A stretch of DNA of 50,884 nt from PUPG01 sp031323845. GTDB taxonomy: Bacteria > Bacteroidota > Bacteroidia > Bacteroidales > UBA7960. A program made the translations under genes and the position numbers. Below are positions 24,609 to 34,325 of the stretch, in pieces. The notes under the pieces were generated by a model. That model had not been told where the DNA came from. It was given only the letters and a program-made list of their open reading frames with translations, and ran no database searches. The stretch lies in contig JAVIYP010000014.1 in the NCBI GenBank assembly GCA_031323845.1, positions 1 to 50,884 of the forward strand, written 5' to 3'. Numbering within the stretch: position 1 is the stretch's first letter; each line of letters opens with the position of its first letter.

Positions 24609-26135
24609 CTATGCCACTGCAATCGTGTTCACCGCATGTTTTATCCGCCTGACAACCTCTTCTTTGCCAAGCAGCGCCATAATTTCCTTCAGGTCTGGCC
24701 CCATACCGGCACCTACCAGTGCCAGTCTTAGCACAGGCATGATCTGACCTGCAGCTATTCGCCGGTCTTCCATAAACCGGTGTAGCGCGGCATCAAGAGC
24801 AGGAACATTAAAGGGCTGAGTGTCTTCTAAAACCGAAACCAGGTTCATCAGTATGGCAGGAGTGCCGGGTTTCCATTTCTTACTTGCAAACTTCATGTCA
24901 TAAGAGACGGGCGCCTTAAACAAGAAAAGGCTTTGCTGATAAAGCTCATCAATGAAGTTTACTCTTTCACGAAAGAGGCCTGCGATTTTTACAAGAACGT
25001 TCGTGTCGCAACTGATGCCTTTTGCAGCCAGCTCTTCCCCGAACAGTGCTGCCACTTGGTCTTCTGACAATTTTTGCAGATGCTGATGGTTGAACCATTT
25101 AGCCTTTTCCGGGTCAAACCGCGCTCCGGACTTCCCCACTCTTTCCAGCGAAAAAGCGCTGATCAGTTCATCCATGCTGAAAACCTCCTGTTCCGTGCCC
25201 GGGTTCCAGCCCAACAAGGCAAGGAGGTTCACAAAGGCTTCGGGAAAATAGCCGCTTTCCCTGTAGCCTGCACTTGACTCCCCTGATACCGGGTCTTTCC
25301 ATTCAAGCGGGAATACAGGAAAACCCAGCCTGTCACCATCCCTTTTGCTGAGCTTTCCCTTGCCGTCGGGTTTCAGCAGGAGCGGCAAATGGGCAAATGC
25401 GGGCATCTGTCCTTCCCATCCCAGGCAGCGGTACAACAATACGTGCAGGGGTGCCGAAGGCAGCCATTCCTCTCCCCGTATCACATGAGATATTTCCATC
25501 AGGTAATCGTCAACCACATTGGCCAGATGATAGGTGGGCAAGCCATCGCTTTTGAAAATCACCTTGTCGTCAAGCAAATTGCTGCTGACAACAACTTTTC
25601 CCCGAATAAGGTCTTGCACAACAACCTCCTCGTCAACAGGCGTTTTGAAACGGATCACGTAGGGTTGGCCAGCATCCAGTTTCTGCCGGACTTCCTCCGG
25701 CGACAGCGTTAAGGAGTTGCTCATCAACATGCGACTTTTGTTGTCGTATTGCGGATTACCGTTGCCGTCCTGTTCGAGGCGGTGGCGCATTTGATCCAGC
25801 TCCTCCGGGGTGTCGAAGGCATAATATGCATGCTGGCTTTCGATAAGCTGCAAGGCGTATTTATGATACACTTCCCTGCGTTCCGACTGCCTGTAGGGTG
25901 CATGCGGCCCTCCCGTATCCGGACCTTCGTCCCAGTGTATGCCGCACCAACGCAGTGCATCCATAATGTATTGCTCCGCACCGGGCACAAAACGTTTCTG
26001 ATCCGTGTCTTCTATACGAAGTGTGAATTTCCCTCCATGCTTTTTCGCAAAAAGGTAGTTGTACAGCGCAGTGCGCACTCCACCCATGTGCAATGGGCCG
26101 GTCGGGCTGGGGGCAAATCGTACTGTAACGCTCAT
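24609..26135 (-). CDS. gltX: Glutamyl-tRNA synthetase
   Basis: It charges tRNA-Glu (and possibly tRNA-Gln) with glutamate in the cytoplasm. The 508 residues match the class I family. The HIGH-type motif is in FAPSPTGPLHMGGVRTALYN (7-26), and the KMSKS-type motif reads KLSKRDG (about 263-269). The anticodon-binding helical domain occupies the C-terminal third. The ATG gives MSVTVRFAPSPTG, a normal start. Whether it is discriminating or also charges tRNA-Gln cannot be decided here. No gatCAB genes are in the window. Confidence 0.97.
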   Translation of the reverse strand: MSVTVRFAPSPTGPLHMGGVRTALYNYLFAKKHGGKFTLRIEDTDQKRFVPGAEQYIMDALRWCGIHWDEGPDTGGPHAPYRQSERREVYHKYALQLIESQHAYYAFDTPEELDQMRHRLEQDGNGNPQYDNKSRMLMSNSLTLSPEEVRQKLDAGQPYVIRFKTPVDEEVVVQDLIRGKVVVSSNLLDDKVIFKSDGLPTYHLANVVDDYLMEISHVIRGEEWLPSAPLHVLLYRCLGWEGQMPAFAHLPLLLKPDGKGKLSKRDGDRLGFPVFPLEWKDPVSGESSAGYRESGYFPEAFVNLLALLGWNPGTEQEVFSMDELISAFSLERVGKSGARFDPEKAKWFNHQHLQKLSEDQVAALFGEELAAKGISCDTNVLVKIAGLFRERVNFIDELYQQSLFLFKAPVSYDMKFASKKWKPGTPAILMNLVSVLEDTQPFNVPALDAALHRFMEDRRIAAGQIMPVLRLALVGAGMGPDLKEIMALLGKEEVVRRIKHAVNTIAVA

Positions 26136-26403
26136 AAGTTTATTAATGTGTGAAATGAATTGCGTTTATGTCCTGAAAGCACCTGCTGCATGCATAAAGG
26201 CTGAAAATGCCCGAAACCTTGCAAACAACATCCGATGACACCGGGGCTGCAGTTCAGTGCTTCAGAAAACGAACATCAAAAGTAATGAAAACCGTTTATT
26301 GGGATGGCATCGTTTTGCATTTTTATAACCCAAAACACTATTACCACGAACACAGATCAAGACGGGTTGCCTGCAGCATCGCTATTTTAGTTCCGTGAGG
26401 CGA

Positions 26404-27033
26404 TCAAAGGAAGAATAGCACACGCACAATCAGAACAAGGCCAAACAACACGAGCAGGCTGCCCACAATCCGGTTCAGCAGGGTTAACACCCGTACGGTT
26501 AAATACCGTTTGATCTGCTGTGAAATCAGCACTTTTATCATGTCCGTGGTAAACACGGCCATGATGCATCCTGAAAAGAACAGATGGACTTCGAGCGATG
26601 GGATAGAATATTTTGCTCCTGCCAATCCCATAACTCCAACCCAGAAAATAAACAGAAAGGGGTTGAGTATATTCAGGAAGTAGCCCCGGCTGAGGTGCTT
26701 AAAAAAGCGACCTGTAGTGACTTTTAAGTTTATGGGTATGTTGGAGGGAATGGAGTATTTACGATTATAGGTGATGATGCCAAAACCTATCATCACGCAG
26801 CCGCCAATAATGCCAAGCACCAGGTATTGTTGTGCATTGTCAAAGATCTGCAGCAATCCAATGTAGCTAAGTCCGATCAGCGTGAGGTCGCTAAGTGAAA
26901 TGCCTATGGCAAACTGGAGTCCGGAGTAAAACCCGCGGTTAATGCTGGTTTGCACCAGGGCAATGAAGGAAGGTCCCACCAGAAGCGCCAGGGTTATGCC
27001 TAAAAAAACACCTTCAATAAAGGGATTTGCCAT
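26404..27033 (-). CDS. LysE/RhtB-family exporter
   Basis: It is predicted to export amino acids or related small molecules across the inner membrane. The 209 residues form six membrane helices. Family landmarks are the N-terminal FIEGVFLGITLALLVGPSFI with GP near residue 20, the helix pair with GISLSDLTLIG (44-54), and the central RGYFLNILNPFLFIFW segment. The substrate is not inferable. It lies between gltX and the GH3-type gene on the same strand, with gaps of 268 and 202 bases, so it is probably transcribed on its own. Both gaps show no other feature I can support. Confidence 0.88.
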   Translation of the reverse strand: MANPFIEGVFLGITLALLVGPSFIALVQTSINRGFYSGLQFAIGISLSDLTLIGLSYIGLLQIFDNAQQYLVLGIIGGCVMIGFGIITYNRKYSIPSNIPINLKVTTGRFFKHLSRGYFLNILNPFLFIFWVGVMGLAGAKYSIPSLEVHLFFSGCIMAVFTTDMIKVLISQQIKRYLTVRVLTLLNRIVGSLLVLFGLVLIVRVLFFL

Positions 27034-27235
27034 AAATAACTACACTAAATCGCCGGAAAACCATTGAAGCATTCGTCTCCGACAACAGACCTTACACCAT
27101 GAACTCACAGAGAACGCATGAACACACCATTGTCTGTAAAACCGTTAATCAAAAAAAACTGAGTCAGCGAGTTGTCCGGCAGCCGCCATGATCGGGCTGG
27201 GTATGGCCGGACACCGGAGAGCAGTCCGTAAAACA

Positions 27236-28777
27236 TCAAACATCCTTCACTACAGACTTCAGATAAGTATCCCAGTCTTCAAGCACCTTATCCTTCACAA
27301 CCCGGGGAAATTTGTTCTGGGCCCCTTCCTTTCCTTTCAGGCGCATCCAGTCATAAAACACCCTTGAGGGCAAAACTTGCACCATAACATCTTTGATGGC
27401 GGCTATTCGTTCAACGCGGTAATCATCATTCAGGACCTTTAGGTTCTCGTCAATTCTTTCCCTCAGCACCTGGGGGTCAACGTCATTATCAGTACCGATA
27501 TACCATTTATGAGCAAACATGCTGCCATATTTGATACCTGCCACAGTGAATTCGCGTATTTCGATGTTCAGCTGATCTTCAGCCATTTTAACGGCCATGT
27601 TCATATTTTCGACCGACATGTGTTCGCCGCAAAGGTTCAAAAAGTGTTTTGTCCGGCCTGTAATGATGATTTCCTGACGCTCAATGCTGGTAAACTTTAT
27701 CACGTCACCGATCAGGTAACGCCAGGCGCCGGCGCACGAACTCAGCAGCAAGGCATATTCGACACCCTCCACTACATCACCAATGCACACTGCTTTTGCG
27801 TCGGGGCGAATGTTACCCTGGGCATCAAAGTTTTCTTTATTGAACGGCACAAACTCAAAAAAGATCCCATTATCAAGCACCATCTGCATGCTGTTTGTTG
27901 AAGGCCGGCTCTGGAACGCAATAAAACCCTCTGATGCAAGATAGGTTTCGATGTAGGTAAGGGGTTTGCCCAGCAGCTTCTCAAAACCCTTTACATAGGG
28001 ACCGAAAGAAACACCACCGTGTACGAAGATGGAAAGGTTGGGCCATATTTCGTGTATGTGTTTAAGCTTATAATGGTCGATGATCTTTTCAAGCAGGATT
28101 TGCCACCACGCGGGCACACCGACAATAACGCCAATATCCCAGTCTTTGGCCTTTACAACGATCTCGTTCAGTTTGGTCGGCCAATCGCGTTCCTTGGAGA
28201 TCCTTTTGCCCGGCTTATAGAAATGCTGAAACCAGAAGGGAATGTTTTTGGCGGTAATGCCTGACAAGTCACCTTCGAAGTAGGTACCGTTATAATTAAG
28301 ATGCGTACTGCCTCCCAGCATAAGGATGCCTTTTTCATAAAAAGAACGCGGAAATTTATACCTTGCCAGGGAAAAGATCTGCCGGACGCTCGTTTTCTTG
28401 ATAGCCCTGAGCATTGAAGTCGTGACAGGAATATGCTTGCTGGACGACCCGGAAGTGCCTGAGCTGAGGGCAAAATAACGCACCTTGCCAGGCCAGCAGA
28501 CAAAGGGTTCACCGTTCAGGGTACGGTACCACCAGTCCTTAAAAATATCGTCGTAATCATGAATGGGAACCCTGCTGCGAAATGCCTCTACCATATTTTT
28601 TTGCTTCAGGATGCCATGAAAATCATAGTGCTCTCCAAAAGCCGTGTTCTCACCTTTACGCAACAGCTTTTTCAACTCCTTCTTTTGTTTCTTTTCAGGG
28701 TTGCGCGACTGGAAGATAGCGGGCATTTTGCTTCTCAGTTCAATGGCTCGTTTTACGATGGATCCTAATATCGGCAT
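27236..28777 (-). CDS. GH3-family acyl-acid adenylating enzyme
   Basis: GH3 proteins belong to the acyl-adenylate superfamily and, in plants, conjugate amino acids to carboxylic-acid hormones. The bacterial role is unknown. The 513 residues match the usual length. The nucleotide-binding P-loop-like segment FALSSGTSGSSSKHIPVT is at 102-119. A later conserved segment is YRYLIGD-like (WRYLIGDVIKF), and the C-terminal small domain includes EFTVAGI. It lies 61 bases after lysS and may be co-transcribed with it. The acyl and amine substrates cannot be read from context. Confidence 0.9.
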   Translation of the reverse strand: MPILGSIVKRAIELRSKMPAIFQSRNPEKKQKKELKKLLRKGENTAFGEHYDFHGILKQKNMVEAFRSRVPIHDYDDIFKDWWYRTLNGEPFVCWPGKVRYFALSSGTSGSSSKHIPVTTSMLRAIKKTSVRQIFSLARYKFPRSFYEKGILMLGGSTHLNYNGTYFEGDLSGITAKNIPFWFQHFYKPGKRISKERDWPTKLNEIVVKAKDWDIGVIVGVPAWWQILLEKIIDHYKLKHIHEIWPNLSIFVHGGVSFGPYVKGFEKLLGKPLTYIETYLASEGFIAFQSRPSTNSMQMVLDNGIFFEFVPFNKENFDAQGNIRPDAKAVCIGDVVEGVEYALLLSSCAGAWRYLIGDVIKFTSIERQEIIITGRTKHFLNLCGEHMSVENMNMAVKMAEDQLNIEIREFTVAGIKYGSMFAHKWYIGTDNDVDPQVLRERIDENLKVLNDDYRVERIAAIKDVMVQVLPSRVFYDWMRLKGKEGAQNKFPRVVKDKVLEDWDTYLKSVVKDV

Positions 28778-28838
28778 GGATGGTTTTATTTCAGAGATCG
28801 AACATATTCACAAACAATAAATATGCAAAGATAATACA

Positions 28839-30575
28839 TTACTCCGCCGCGGTGCCGGAAACCCAGCGACTCACCTCTTCCGCTTTTGGCGGAGGTGCAC
28901 TGATTTTGTGTTTCTTGCGCAGGCCGCACAGCTGGTTGAATACTTTATTCGGATTAGCCGATCTGAGTTCCCTGACGCTTGCATACCCTGCTTCTTCAAG
29001 CAGTTGTGCCCATTCGCCGGGAATTCCTGCAGCCACAAATTCGCTGACCCCTGTTATGGCCGGGGATGTTTTTTCAGGTCGCATTTGCGGGAAAAACAAC
29101 ACATCCTGTATGCTGTGACTGTCGGTCAGTATCATGGCCAGCCTGTCAATACCTATACCCAGGCCGGCAGTGGGCGGCATCCCTGTTTCTATGGCTTTCA
29201 AGAAGTCCTCATCGAGCAGCATGGCTTCAGGGTCTCCCCTGCGGCCCAGTTCCAGTTGTTCTTCAAAACGCTGCCTCTGGTCAATGGGGTCGTTCAGCTC
29301 GCTGAATGCATTGCAGATCTCCTTGCCATTGCATATGGCTTCAAATCGTTCTACCAGTCCGGCTTTGCTGCGGTGTTTTTTTGCCAGCGGCGACATCTCC
29401 ACAGGATAATCCGTTATAAAGGTGGGTTGTATAAGATGTTTTTCACATTTATCACCGAAAATCGCATCAATCAGCTTGCCCCGCCCCATAGAGTCATCGG
29501 TCTCAACACCAATGCCAACGGCAAACTTCCGCACTTCCGCTTCATCCATTCCGGAAATATCCGTTCCGGTATAATGGGCAATGGCCTCGTACATGCTGAA
29601 ACGTTTCCAGGGTCGTTTGAAGTCGATCTGATGCTCACCCACTGGGATTTTCGTTGTGCCGTGCAAGTCAAGCACAATTTTTTCCATCATCTCCTCCACC
29701 AGGGCCATCATCCATTCATAATCCTTATAAGCAACATAAAGCTCCATTTGTGTAAACTCCGGATTATGGAAACGGCTCATGCCTTCGTTCCTGAAATCTT
29801 TGGCAAACTCGAAAACACCGTCATACCCGCCAACGATCAATCTTTTGAGATAGAGCTCATTGGCAATACGCAAATAAAGAGTGGTGTCCAGTGTATTATG
29901 ATAGGTTTTAAAGGGTTTGGCCGCTGCACCTCCATATATCGGCTGCAGCACCGGGGTTTCCACTTCAAGATAATCCTTCTTCAAAAGGAAGTCGCGCATG
30001 CTTTGAATCAGCCTGGCACGCTTGCGAAACACCTCCCTGGTGTCGGGATTCACGACGAGGTCAAGGTATCGCTGGCGATAGCGCTGCTCCGGATCCGTAA
30101 AGGCATCATAAAGTTTACCGTCCTTTTCTTTTACAACAGGAAGGGGGCGCAACGACTTGCACAACATCAGGAAGGATGTTACGTGGATGGTAACTTCACC
30201 CATGCGGGTTATAAAAACAAAACCCCGGACACCTATGATGTCGCCAATATCGGTAAGCCTTTTAAAAACGGTATTATACATGGTTTTATCCTCGCCGGGA
30301 CAAAGCTCATCGCGGTTGAAATAGAGCTGTATGCGTCCGCTCTCGTCCTGGAGCTCGGCAAAGGATGCACTGCCCATAATACGCCTGCTCATGATCCGGC
30401 CGGCGATCTTAACATCCTGAAACAGACTGTTGTCATCGGGAAATCGCGCCAGTATTTCACTGGCCCTGGCATTAACCTCAAAAGTTTGTGCCGGATAAGG
30501 GTCTATACCCAGCGACCGGAGCTCCTGCAAAGCAGCACGGCGTATTTGTTCCTGTTCACTTAGTTTTTGCATCAT
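28839..30575 (-). CDS. lysS: Lysyl-tRNA synthetase, class II, with C-terminal extension
   Basis: It charges tRNA-Lys. The ATG at 30573-30575 gives 578 residues starting MMQKLSEQEQIRR. The frame continues to an ATG at 30617, but the candidate -7 promoter motif (30599-30606) lies inside that extension, and AAAGGA sits six bases before the chosen ATG. The N-terminal OB-fold anticodon domain includes VKIAGRIMSRRIMG. Class II motif 2 is in FRNEGMSRFHNPEFTQME, and motif 3 is GLGIGIDRLAM. About 65 extra residues follow motif 3's terminal region (GVSEFVAAGIPGEWAQLLEE to the end) and look like a helix-hairpin-helix-type domain, an extension I know from Bacteroidota LysS. Confidence 0.96.
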   Translation of the reverse strand: MMQKLSEQEQIRRAALQELRSLGIDPYPAQTFEVNARASEILARFPDDNSLFQDVKIAGRIMSRRIMGSASFAELQDESGRIQLYFNRDELCPGEDKTMYNTVFKRLTDIGDIIGVRGFVFITRMGEVTIHVTSFLMLCKSLRPLPVVKEKDGKLYDAFTDPEQRYRQRYLDLVVNPDTREVFRKRARLIQSMRDFLLKKDYLEVETPVLQPIYGGAAAKPFKTYHNTLDTTLYLRIANELYLKRLIVGGYDGVFEFAKDFRNEGMSRFHNPEFTQMELYVAYKDYEWMMALVEEMMEKIVLDLHGTTKIPVGEHQIDFKRPWKRFSMYEAIAHYTGTDISGMDEAEVRKFAVGIGVETDDSMGRGKLIDAIFGDKCEKHLIQPTFITDYPVEMSPLAKKHRSKAGLVERFEAICNGKEICNAFSELNDPIDQRQRFEEQLELGRRGDPEAMLLDEDFLKAIETGMPPTAGLGIGIDRLAMILTDSHSIQDVLFFPQMRPEKTSPAITGVSEFVAAGIPGEWAQLLEEAGYASVRELRSANPNKVFNQLCGLRKKHKISAPPPKAEEVSRWVSGTAAE

Positions 30576-30580
30576 GGTAA

Positions 30581-30606
30581 TTCCTTTCTCGAAACGTGCA
30601 AAGTTA
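30581..30606 (-). promoter_or_regulatory. lysS ribosome binding site and candidate -7 promoter element
   Basis: On the minus strand TAACTTTG (30599-30606) matches TAnnTTTG exactly. AAAGGA follows within about 15 bases and ends 6 bases before the ATG at 30575. The pair decides the lysS start. No good -33 element was found. Confidence 0.5.
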
Positions 30607-30617
30607 ATGATTATCAT

Positions 30618-31108
30618 CTATTTTTGTAATTGATTTTATTGTCACTATTTGGAAAGCAGCACCGTTGCATGCATCAAACACCAACGGCATTGATGATTAC
30701 AGAATATAAAGTATTCACCCTTGGATTCACACAATTATTTCTAAGATGAAACCGGGATGACAAAATTTTGACACACACTGAGGGACGATTATGACTGCCT
30801 GGAGTTTTTATGTCTGCGACGCTTTGCGAGAAAAAGCCAGCTTTATGTTCCACGCAAAGGCCGCAAAGAGTTGAACGCAAAGGCCGCAAAAGTCTGTATT
30901 GATTCTTCTTAGCGTTCTTTGCGTGTCTTTTATTTTGCGTTCTTTGCGAGAAACAGAGTCACAATATGCTGACTAATTATAAACACATGAATACTAATAT
31001 TATCACTGATAATTAACAAGATCAAGTGTTTTACAACTCAAAAACAATCAAAATAAATTTCCGGACTCATTGATGAACCTCCATTAATAGTAAAACCAAA
31101 ACTAAGGC
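30618..31108. other. Non-coding interval of about 490 bases between lysS and rlmD
   Basis: It separates divergent genes. It contains the CGCAAAG-type repeat cluster (30818-30950) and AT-rich flanks. Short open frames here have no family features. No RNA gene is recognised. Confidence 0.5.
30818..30950. repeat. Cluster of CGCAAAG-type direct and inverted repeats
   Basis: ACGCAAAGGCCGCAAA occurs at 30852-30867 and 30875-30890. The inverse form GCGTTCTTTGCG occurs at 30912-30923 and 30937-30948. A related GACGCTTTGCGAGAAA is at 30818-30833 and matches the segment ending at 30953. From memory, similar strings recur in intergenic DNA of many environmental bacteria. The copies can fold into hairpins. 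Confidence 0.65.
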
Positions 31109-32533
31109 ATGACCCGAAAAGGCAAGAAAAAACTTCCACTGCTCGAAAAGGTTCCGATTACAGGCATAGCTGCTGAAGGCAAAGCACTGGCGCGGGTCAG
31201 CGATAAAGTGCTCTTTGTTCCTTTTGCAGCACCGGGCGATGTGGTGGATGTGCAGGTGGTAAAGTCGCGAAAGAATTATATGGAAGGCGTTATCAGGCAT
31301 GTGCATCAATATTCGGAAGACAGGACCCTGCCTGTTTGTTCTCATTTCGGCACTTGCGGTGGTTGCCGCTGGCAGCATATCCCCTATGAAAAACAGCTGG
31401 CATATAAACAGCAACAGGTTATTGACAGCCTTGAACGGATAGGCGGGCTGAACCTTGACGGGGTTGTGATCTTACCCATACTGGCATCAGAAAAGACTAG
31501 CTGTTACCGGAACAAGCTTGAGTTTACCTTCAGTCACCGGCGATGGCTTTCGCAAGAAGAAATTAAGACAGGCCGCGAAATAGAGGATCATGAAGCCCTG
31601 GGGTTTCACATTCCCGGTCAGTTTGACAAGGTGCTCGACATTGAGAAGTGCTGGTTACAGGAAGAGCCTTCGAACGACATCAGGCTGGCGATTAAAGACT
31701 TTGCAGTGCGGGAGCAGCTGCCCTTTTTTGATCTGCGCAGCAACACCGGTTTTTTAAGAAATTTGATCATCAGAAACACCGGTGATGGCGCGATCATGGT
31801 GGTGATGGTATTCGGGGAGGACAATCCACGTATGATTCACAAGATGATGTCGTATATCGACAGGAGCTTTCCCGGCATCACCAGCCTTTACTATATGCTC
31901 AACACCAAGGCCAACAGCAGCATTGCCGATCTTGATCCTGTACTTTTCAAGGGAGATGCCTTTATTCAGGAAAAGATGGAAGGCTTGTCCTTTCGTATCG
32001 GGCCGAAGTCATTCTTCCAGACCAACTCATTGCAGGCATACAGGTTGTACGAAACAGCCAGGGAGTTTGCTGCATTAACGGGGAATGAAACGCTTTACGA
32101 CCTCTATACCGGCACAGGCACCATTGCCTGTTTTATGGCAAAGCAGGCCAAAACGGTCACAGGTATTGAATATGTTGATGAGGCTGTTGCGCATGCCCGG
32201 GAAAATGCCCGTCAAAACAATCTCCTCAACATTCAATTTCTTTCGGGCGACATGGCTTCGTTGTTCACCACAGGACTTATGGATAAATACGGTTACCCGG
32301 ATGTGATCATCACCGACCCTCCCCGGGCAGGGATGCACCCCAAGGTTATTGACCAGCTGTTGCTCAGCGGTGCTGACCGAATTGTATATGTCAGTTGTAA
32401 TCCGGCCACCCAGGCGCGCGACATTGCTTTATTGTCGGGGGGTTACAGGCTTGTTAAAAGTCAGGCGGTGGACATGTTTCCGCACACACATCATGTGGAG
32501 CATGTCGCCTTGCTGTTACGGAATCGCAAATGA
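31109..32533 (+). CDS. rlmD: 23S rRNA (uracil-5-)-methyltransferase, RlmD type
   Basis: It methylates a uridine in 23S rRNA using S-adenosylmethionine. The 474 residues show an N-terminal TRAM-like RNA-binding beta barrel (about 10-68). An Fe-S cysteine set follows (Cys77, Cys83, Cys86 in CSHFGTCGGC, with another near CWLQEE). The SAM-binding motif is LYDLYTGTGTIACF, the substrate loop DPPRAGMHPK, and the catalytic cysteine motif VSCNPATQARD. The TRAM plus Fe-S layout fits the RumA/RlmD group, though paralogues (RlmC, TrmA-like) cannot be fully excluded by eye. It stands alone, ending at a strong bidirectional terminator. Confidence 0.92.
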   Translation: MTRKGKKKLPLLEKVPITGIAAEGKALARVSDKVLFVPFAAPGDVVDVQVVKSRKNYMEGVIRHVHQYSEDRTLPVCSHFGTCGGCRWQHIPYEKQLAYKQQQVIDSLERIGGLNLDGVVILPILASEKTSCYRNKLEFTFSHRRWLSQEEIKTGREIEDHEALGFHIPGQFDKVLDIEKCWLQEEPSNDIRLAIKDFAVREQLPFFDLRSNTGFLRNLIIRNTGDGAIMVVMVFGEDNPRMIHKMMSYIDRSFPGITSLYYMLNTKANSSIADLDPVLFKGDAFIQEKMEGLSFRIGPKSFFQTNSLQAYRLYETAREFAALTGNETLYDLYTGTGTIACFMAKQAKTVTGIEYVDEAVAHARENARQNNLLNIQFLSGDMASLFTTGLMDKYGYPDVIITDPPRAGMHPKVIDQLLLSGADRIVYVSCNPATQARDIALLSGGYRLVKSQAVDMFPHTHHVEHVALLLRNRK

Positions 32534-32664
32534 CCGCTCCAGCAGGTCCGTTCCATGAATTTTTTGCCACGCTCACACCTGAAATGAAGTATATCCGCTT
32601 TGATTATGGTATTACAGCCGTTGTGTTGTTAACAGTCTGACCATTTGCTGGAGGTATGGAGGTA

Positions 32665-32701
32665 ATAAAAAACCCGGCGGTACATACCGCCGGGTTTTTT
32701 T
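32665..32701. terminator. Bidirectional intrinsic terminator between rlmD and susD
   Basis: AACCCGGCGGTA (32671-32682) pairs with TACCGCCGGGTT (32685-32696). The stem is flanked by an A-run on the left and a T-run on the right, so it serves both converging transcripts. Confidence 0.93.
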
Positions 32702-32730
32702 GTTCCGGTAAACACCGGACTGAAGTGCGC

Positions 32731-34305
32731 TTATGGGTTCTGGTCTGCAGAGCCGATAGCGTCGTTGGCATCAAGCTCATCCTGCGGGATCAGCCAGTTC
32801 CAGCGAACATCGTCAGCAGCCACTTCCATTACACCGGCCATGCCCGGGTCATGTCCTTTACCTACGCGGTCAAGGGGCAGTCCCAGACGTTTCAGGTCGA
32901 TCCAGCGGTGGCCTTCTGCCCAGAGTTCAATACGGCGATGCAGCATGATCTCTTCAATCAGCGCGTTGCCGGTATTGTTGGACAGGGTATAAGCACTGTC
33001 GCGGTTACTGATCAGGTCATACAGCGTTTGTGCTGCTCCGGGTGCATCACCGAGGCGTGCCTGTGCTTCTGCTTTGATCAGGAACATCTCAGCCAGTCGC
33101 ATGTAGATATAGTCTGCTGCCCAGCTGCCCAGCTCCTGCACCAGCATTTTCATCTGTGTGTATTCAGGAATGGCCGCGCCAAAGCCGGCGTAGTTTCCGG
33201 TAAAGCTTTTTCCGGGGGGCACCCAAAGGTTCCTTCTGACGTCGGTCGGTGAAATCAGATCATACAGATAGGGGGAGATTTTCTTCTGACCGCCCAGTGA
33301 GGCATACGTCATAAACCTCGGGTCCATATGGCTCATGAAGGAAGCATAGATGGTGGCGTGTTCTTCGTTGATGATTGAACCCCACATCCACTCTGATGAA
33401 ACTGCAGCATTCATAAAGCCTTGCATAGCTGTGAAGGAGTAGCCGATCTTATTGCCATCGTCATCATAGAGCTCTTCGAACTCAGCCGGATAGGCTCCAA
33501 TGGGGAAGAGTTGGTTTGCACCGTGCGTCTGAATAGCCATGTTCGCATGATCGCGTGCTGTTGTCCAGTCGCCCATTGCCAGACCTACCCTGGCATAGAA
33601 ACCATGAGCGGTGGCAAGGTTAATGTGCGAGCGGTGAGGACGGCTATTGTCGCCATCAAACAGGGCGATGGCTTCAGCAAGGTCCTCTTTTATCTGGGCA
33701 TAAACTTCAGCAACGGAGCTTCTGGGATGACCTTCCTGTCCGGGCACGGTATAGATGGGTATACCCGGTGCGTTAGGATCCTTTGTATAAGCTGTTGCAT
33801 ACATGTTTACCACATGGTAATAACCAAATGCCCTGGCAGCCAGTGCCTGTGCTTTGATCTTGTTTTTCACACCGGTTGGTGCATCCACATCATCAATGTA
33901 AAGAATGATGATGTTGGCGTTGTTGATCAATGCATAAGGCATCCTCCAGCGCTCGTGGGTAACACCGGCAACTTCGTTGCGGTGTGTGATCCATCTGTGC
34001 TGTGCATTGAACCAGCCATAACCGGCAGAGTGTACTACCATGTCTTCACCCATGAGGTCCATTTCAAGAAGGTGAGCCATGTGTCCAAAGCCGTCATGGT
34101 TACCATAACCCCAGCCATATCCCGGGTGGAATGCGTAGAGATAACGGTACATGCCGTTCAGCGCAAGGTTCGCTCCTTCGATTGATTCGAACATCAGGTC
34201 TGATGAGAACTGGTCGGTAGGAGAAGTCTCTAGAAAGTCTTTCTCGCAACTGCCTAAAAACAGGACAAGTACGAAAAGCGCAATTATTTTATTTAGTTTT
34301 TTCAT
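32731..34305 (-). CDS. SusD/RagB-family nutrient-binding outer membrane lipoprotein
   Basis: It is the surface lid protein that hands ligand to the SusC-type transporter encoded upstream. The 524 residues start with a lipoprotein signal (LFLGSC, Cys20). The SusD N-terminal pattern (EKDFLETSPTDQF, then SIEGANLALNGMYRYLY) is followed by TPR-like helices. The C-terminal region has YMRLAEMFLIKAEAQARLG and RRIELWAEGHRWIDLKRLG, both typical of the family. It begins 20 bases after the susC-like gene and ends at a terminator, so the two genes form a complete operon. No glycosidase, peptidase or sulfatase gene accompanies the pair, so the substrate is unknown. Confidence 0.96.
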   Translation of the reverse strand: MKKLNKIIALFVLVLFLGSCEKDFLETSPTDQFSSDLMFESIEGANLALNGMYRYLYAFHPGYGWGYGNHDGFGHMAHLLEMDLMGEDMVVHSAGYGWFNAQHRWITHRNEVAGVTHERWRMPYALINNANIIILYIDDVDAPTGVKNKIKAQALAARAFGYYHVVNMYATAYTKDPNAPGIPIYTVPGQEGHPRSSVAEVYAQIKEDLAEAIALFDGDNSRPHRSHINLATAHGFYARVGLAMGDWTTARDHANMAIQTHGANQLFPIGAYPAEFEELYDDDGNKIGYSFTAMQGFMNAAVSSEWMWGSIINEEHATIYASFMSHMDPRFMTYASLGGQKKISPYLYDLISPTDVRRNLWVPPGKSFTGNYAGFGAAIPEYTQMKMLVQELGSWAADYIYMRLAEMFLIKAEAQARLGDAPGAAQTLYDLISNRDSAYTLSNNTGNALIEEIMLHRRIELWAEGHRWIDLKRLGLPLDRVGKGHDPGMAGVMEVAADDVRWNWLIPQDELDANDAIGSADQNP

Positions 34306-34325
34306 AATGTTCTCTGATTTTTTAA

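Noticed and set aside
28908..30563. 551-codon open frame antisense to lysS
   Set aside because: It is the complement of a certain, motif-rich lysS gene. Its translation shows no family features or plausible start region, so it is a by-product of codon bias.
30576..30617. N-terminal extension of lysS
   Set aside because: The promoter -7 motif and ribosome binding site lie inside it and point to the ATG at 30575.
30674..30889. 71-codon frame in the lysS-rlmD gap
   Set aside because: It runs through the repeat cluster and its translation is low in information. No support for coding.
33421..34185. 254-codon frame antisense to the susD-like gene
   Set aside because: It lies entirely inside a clear SusD gene on the other strand.
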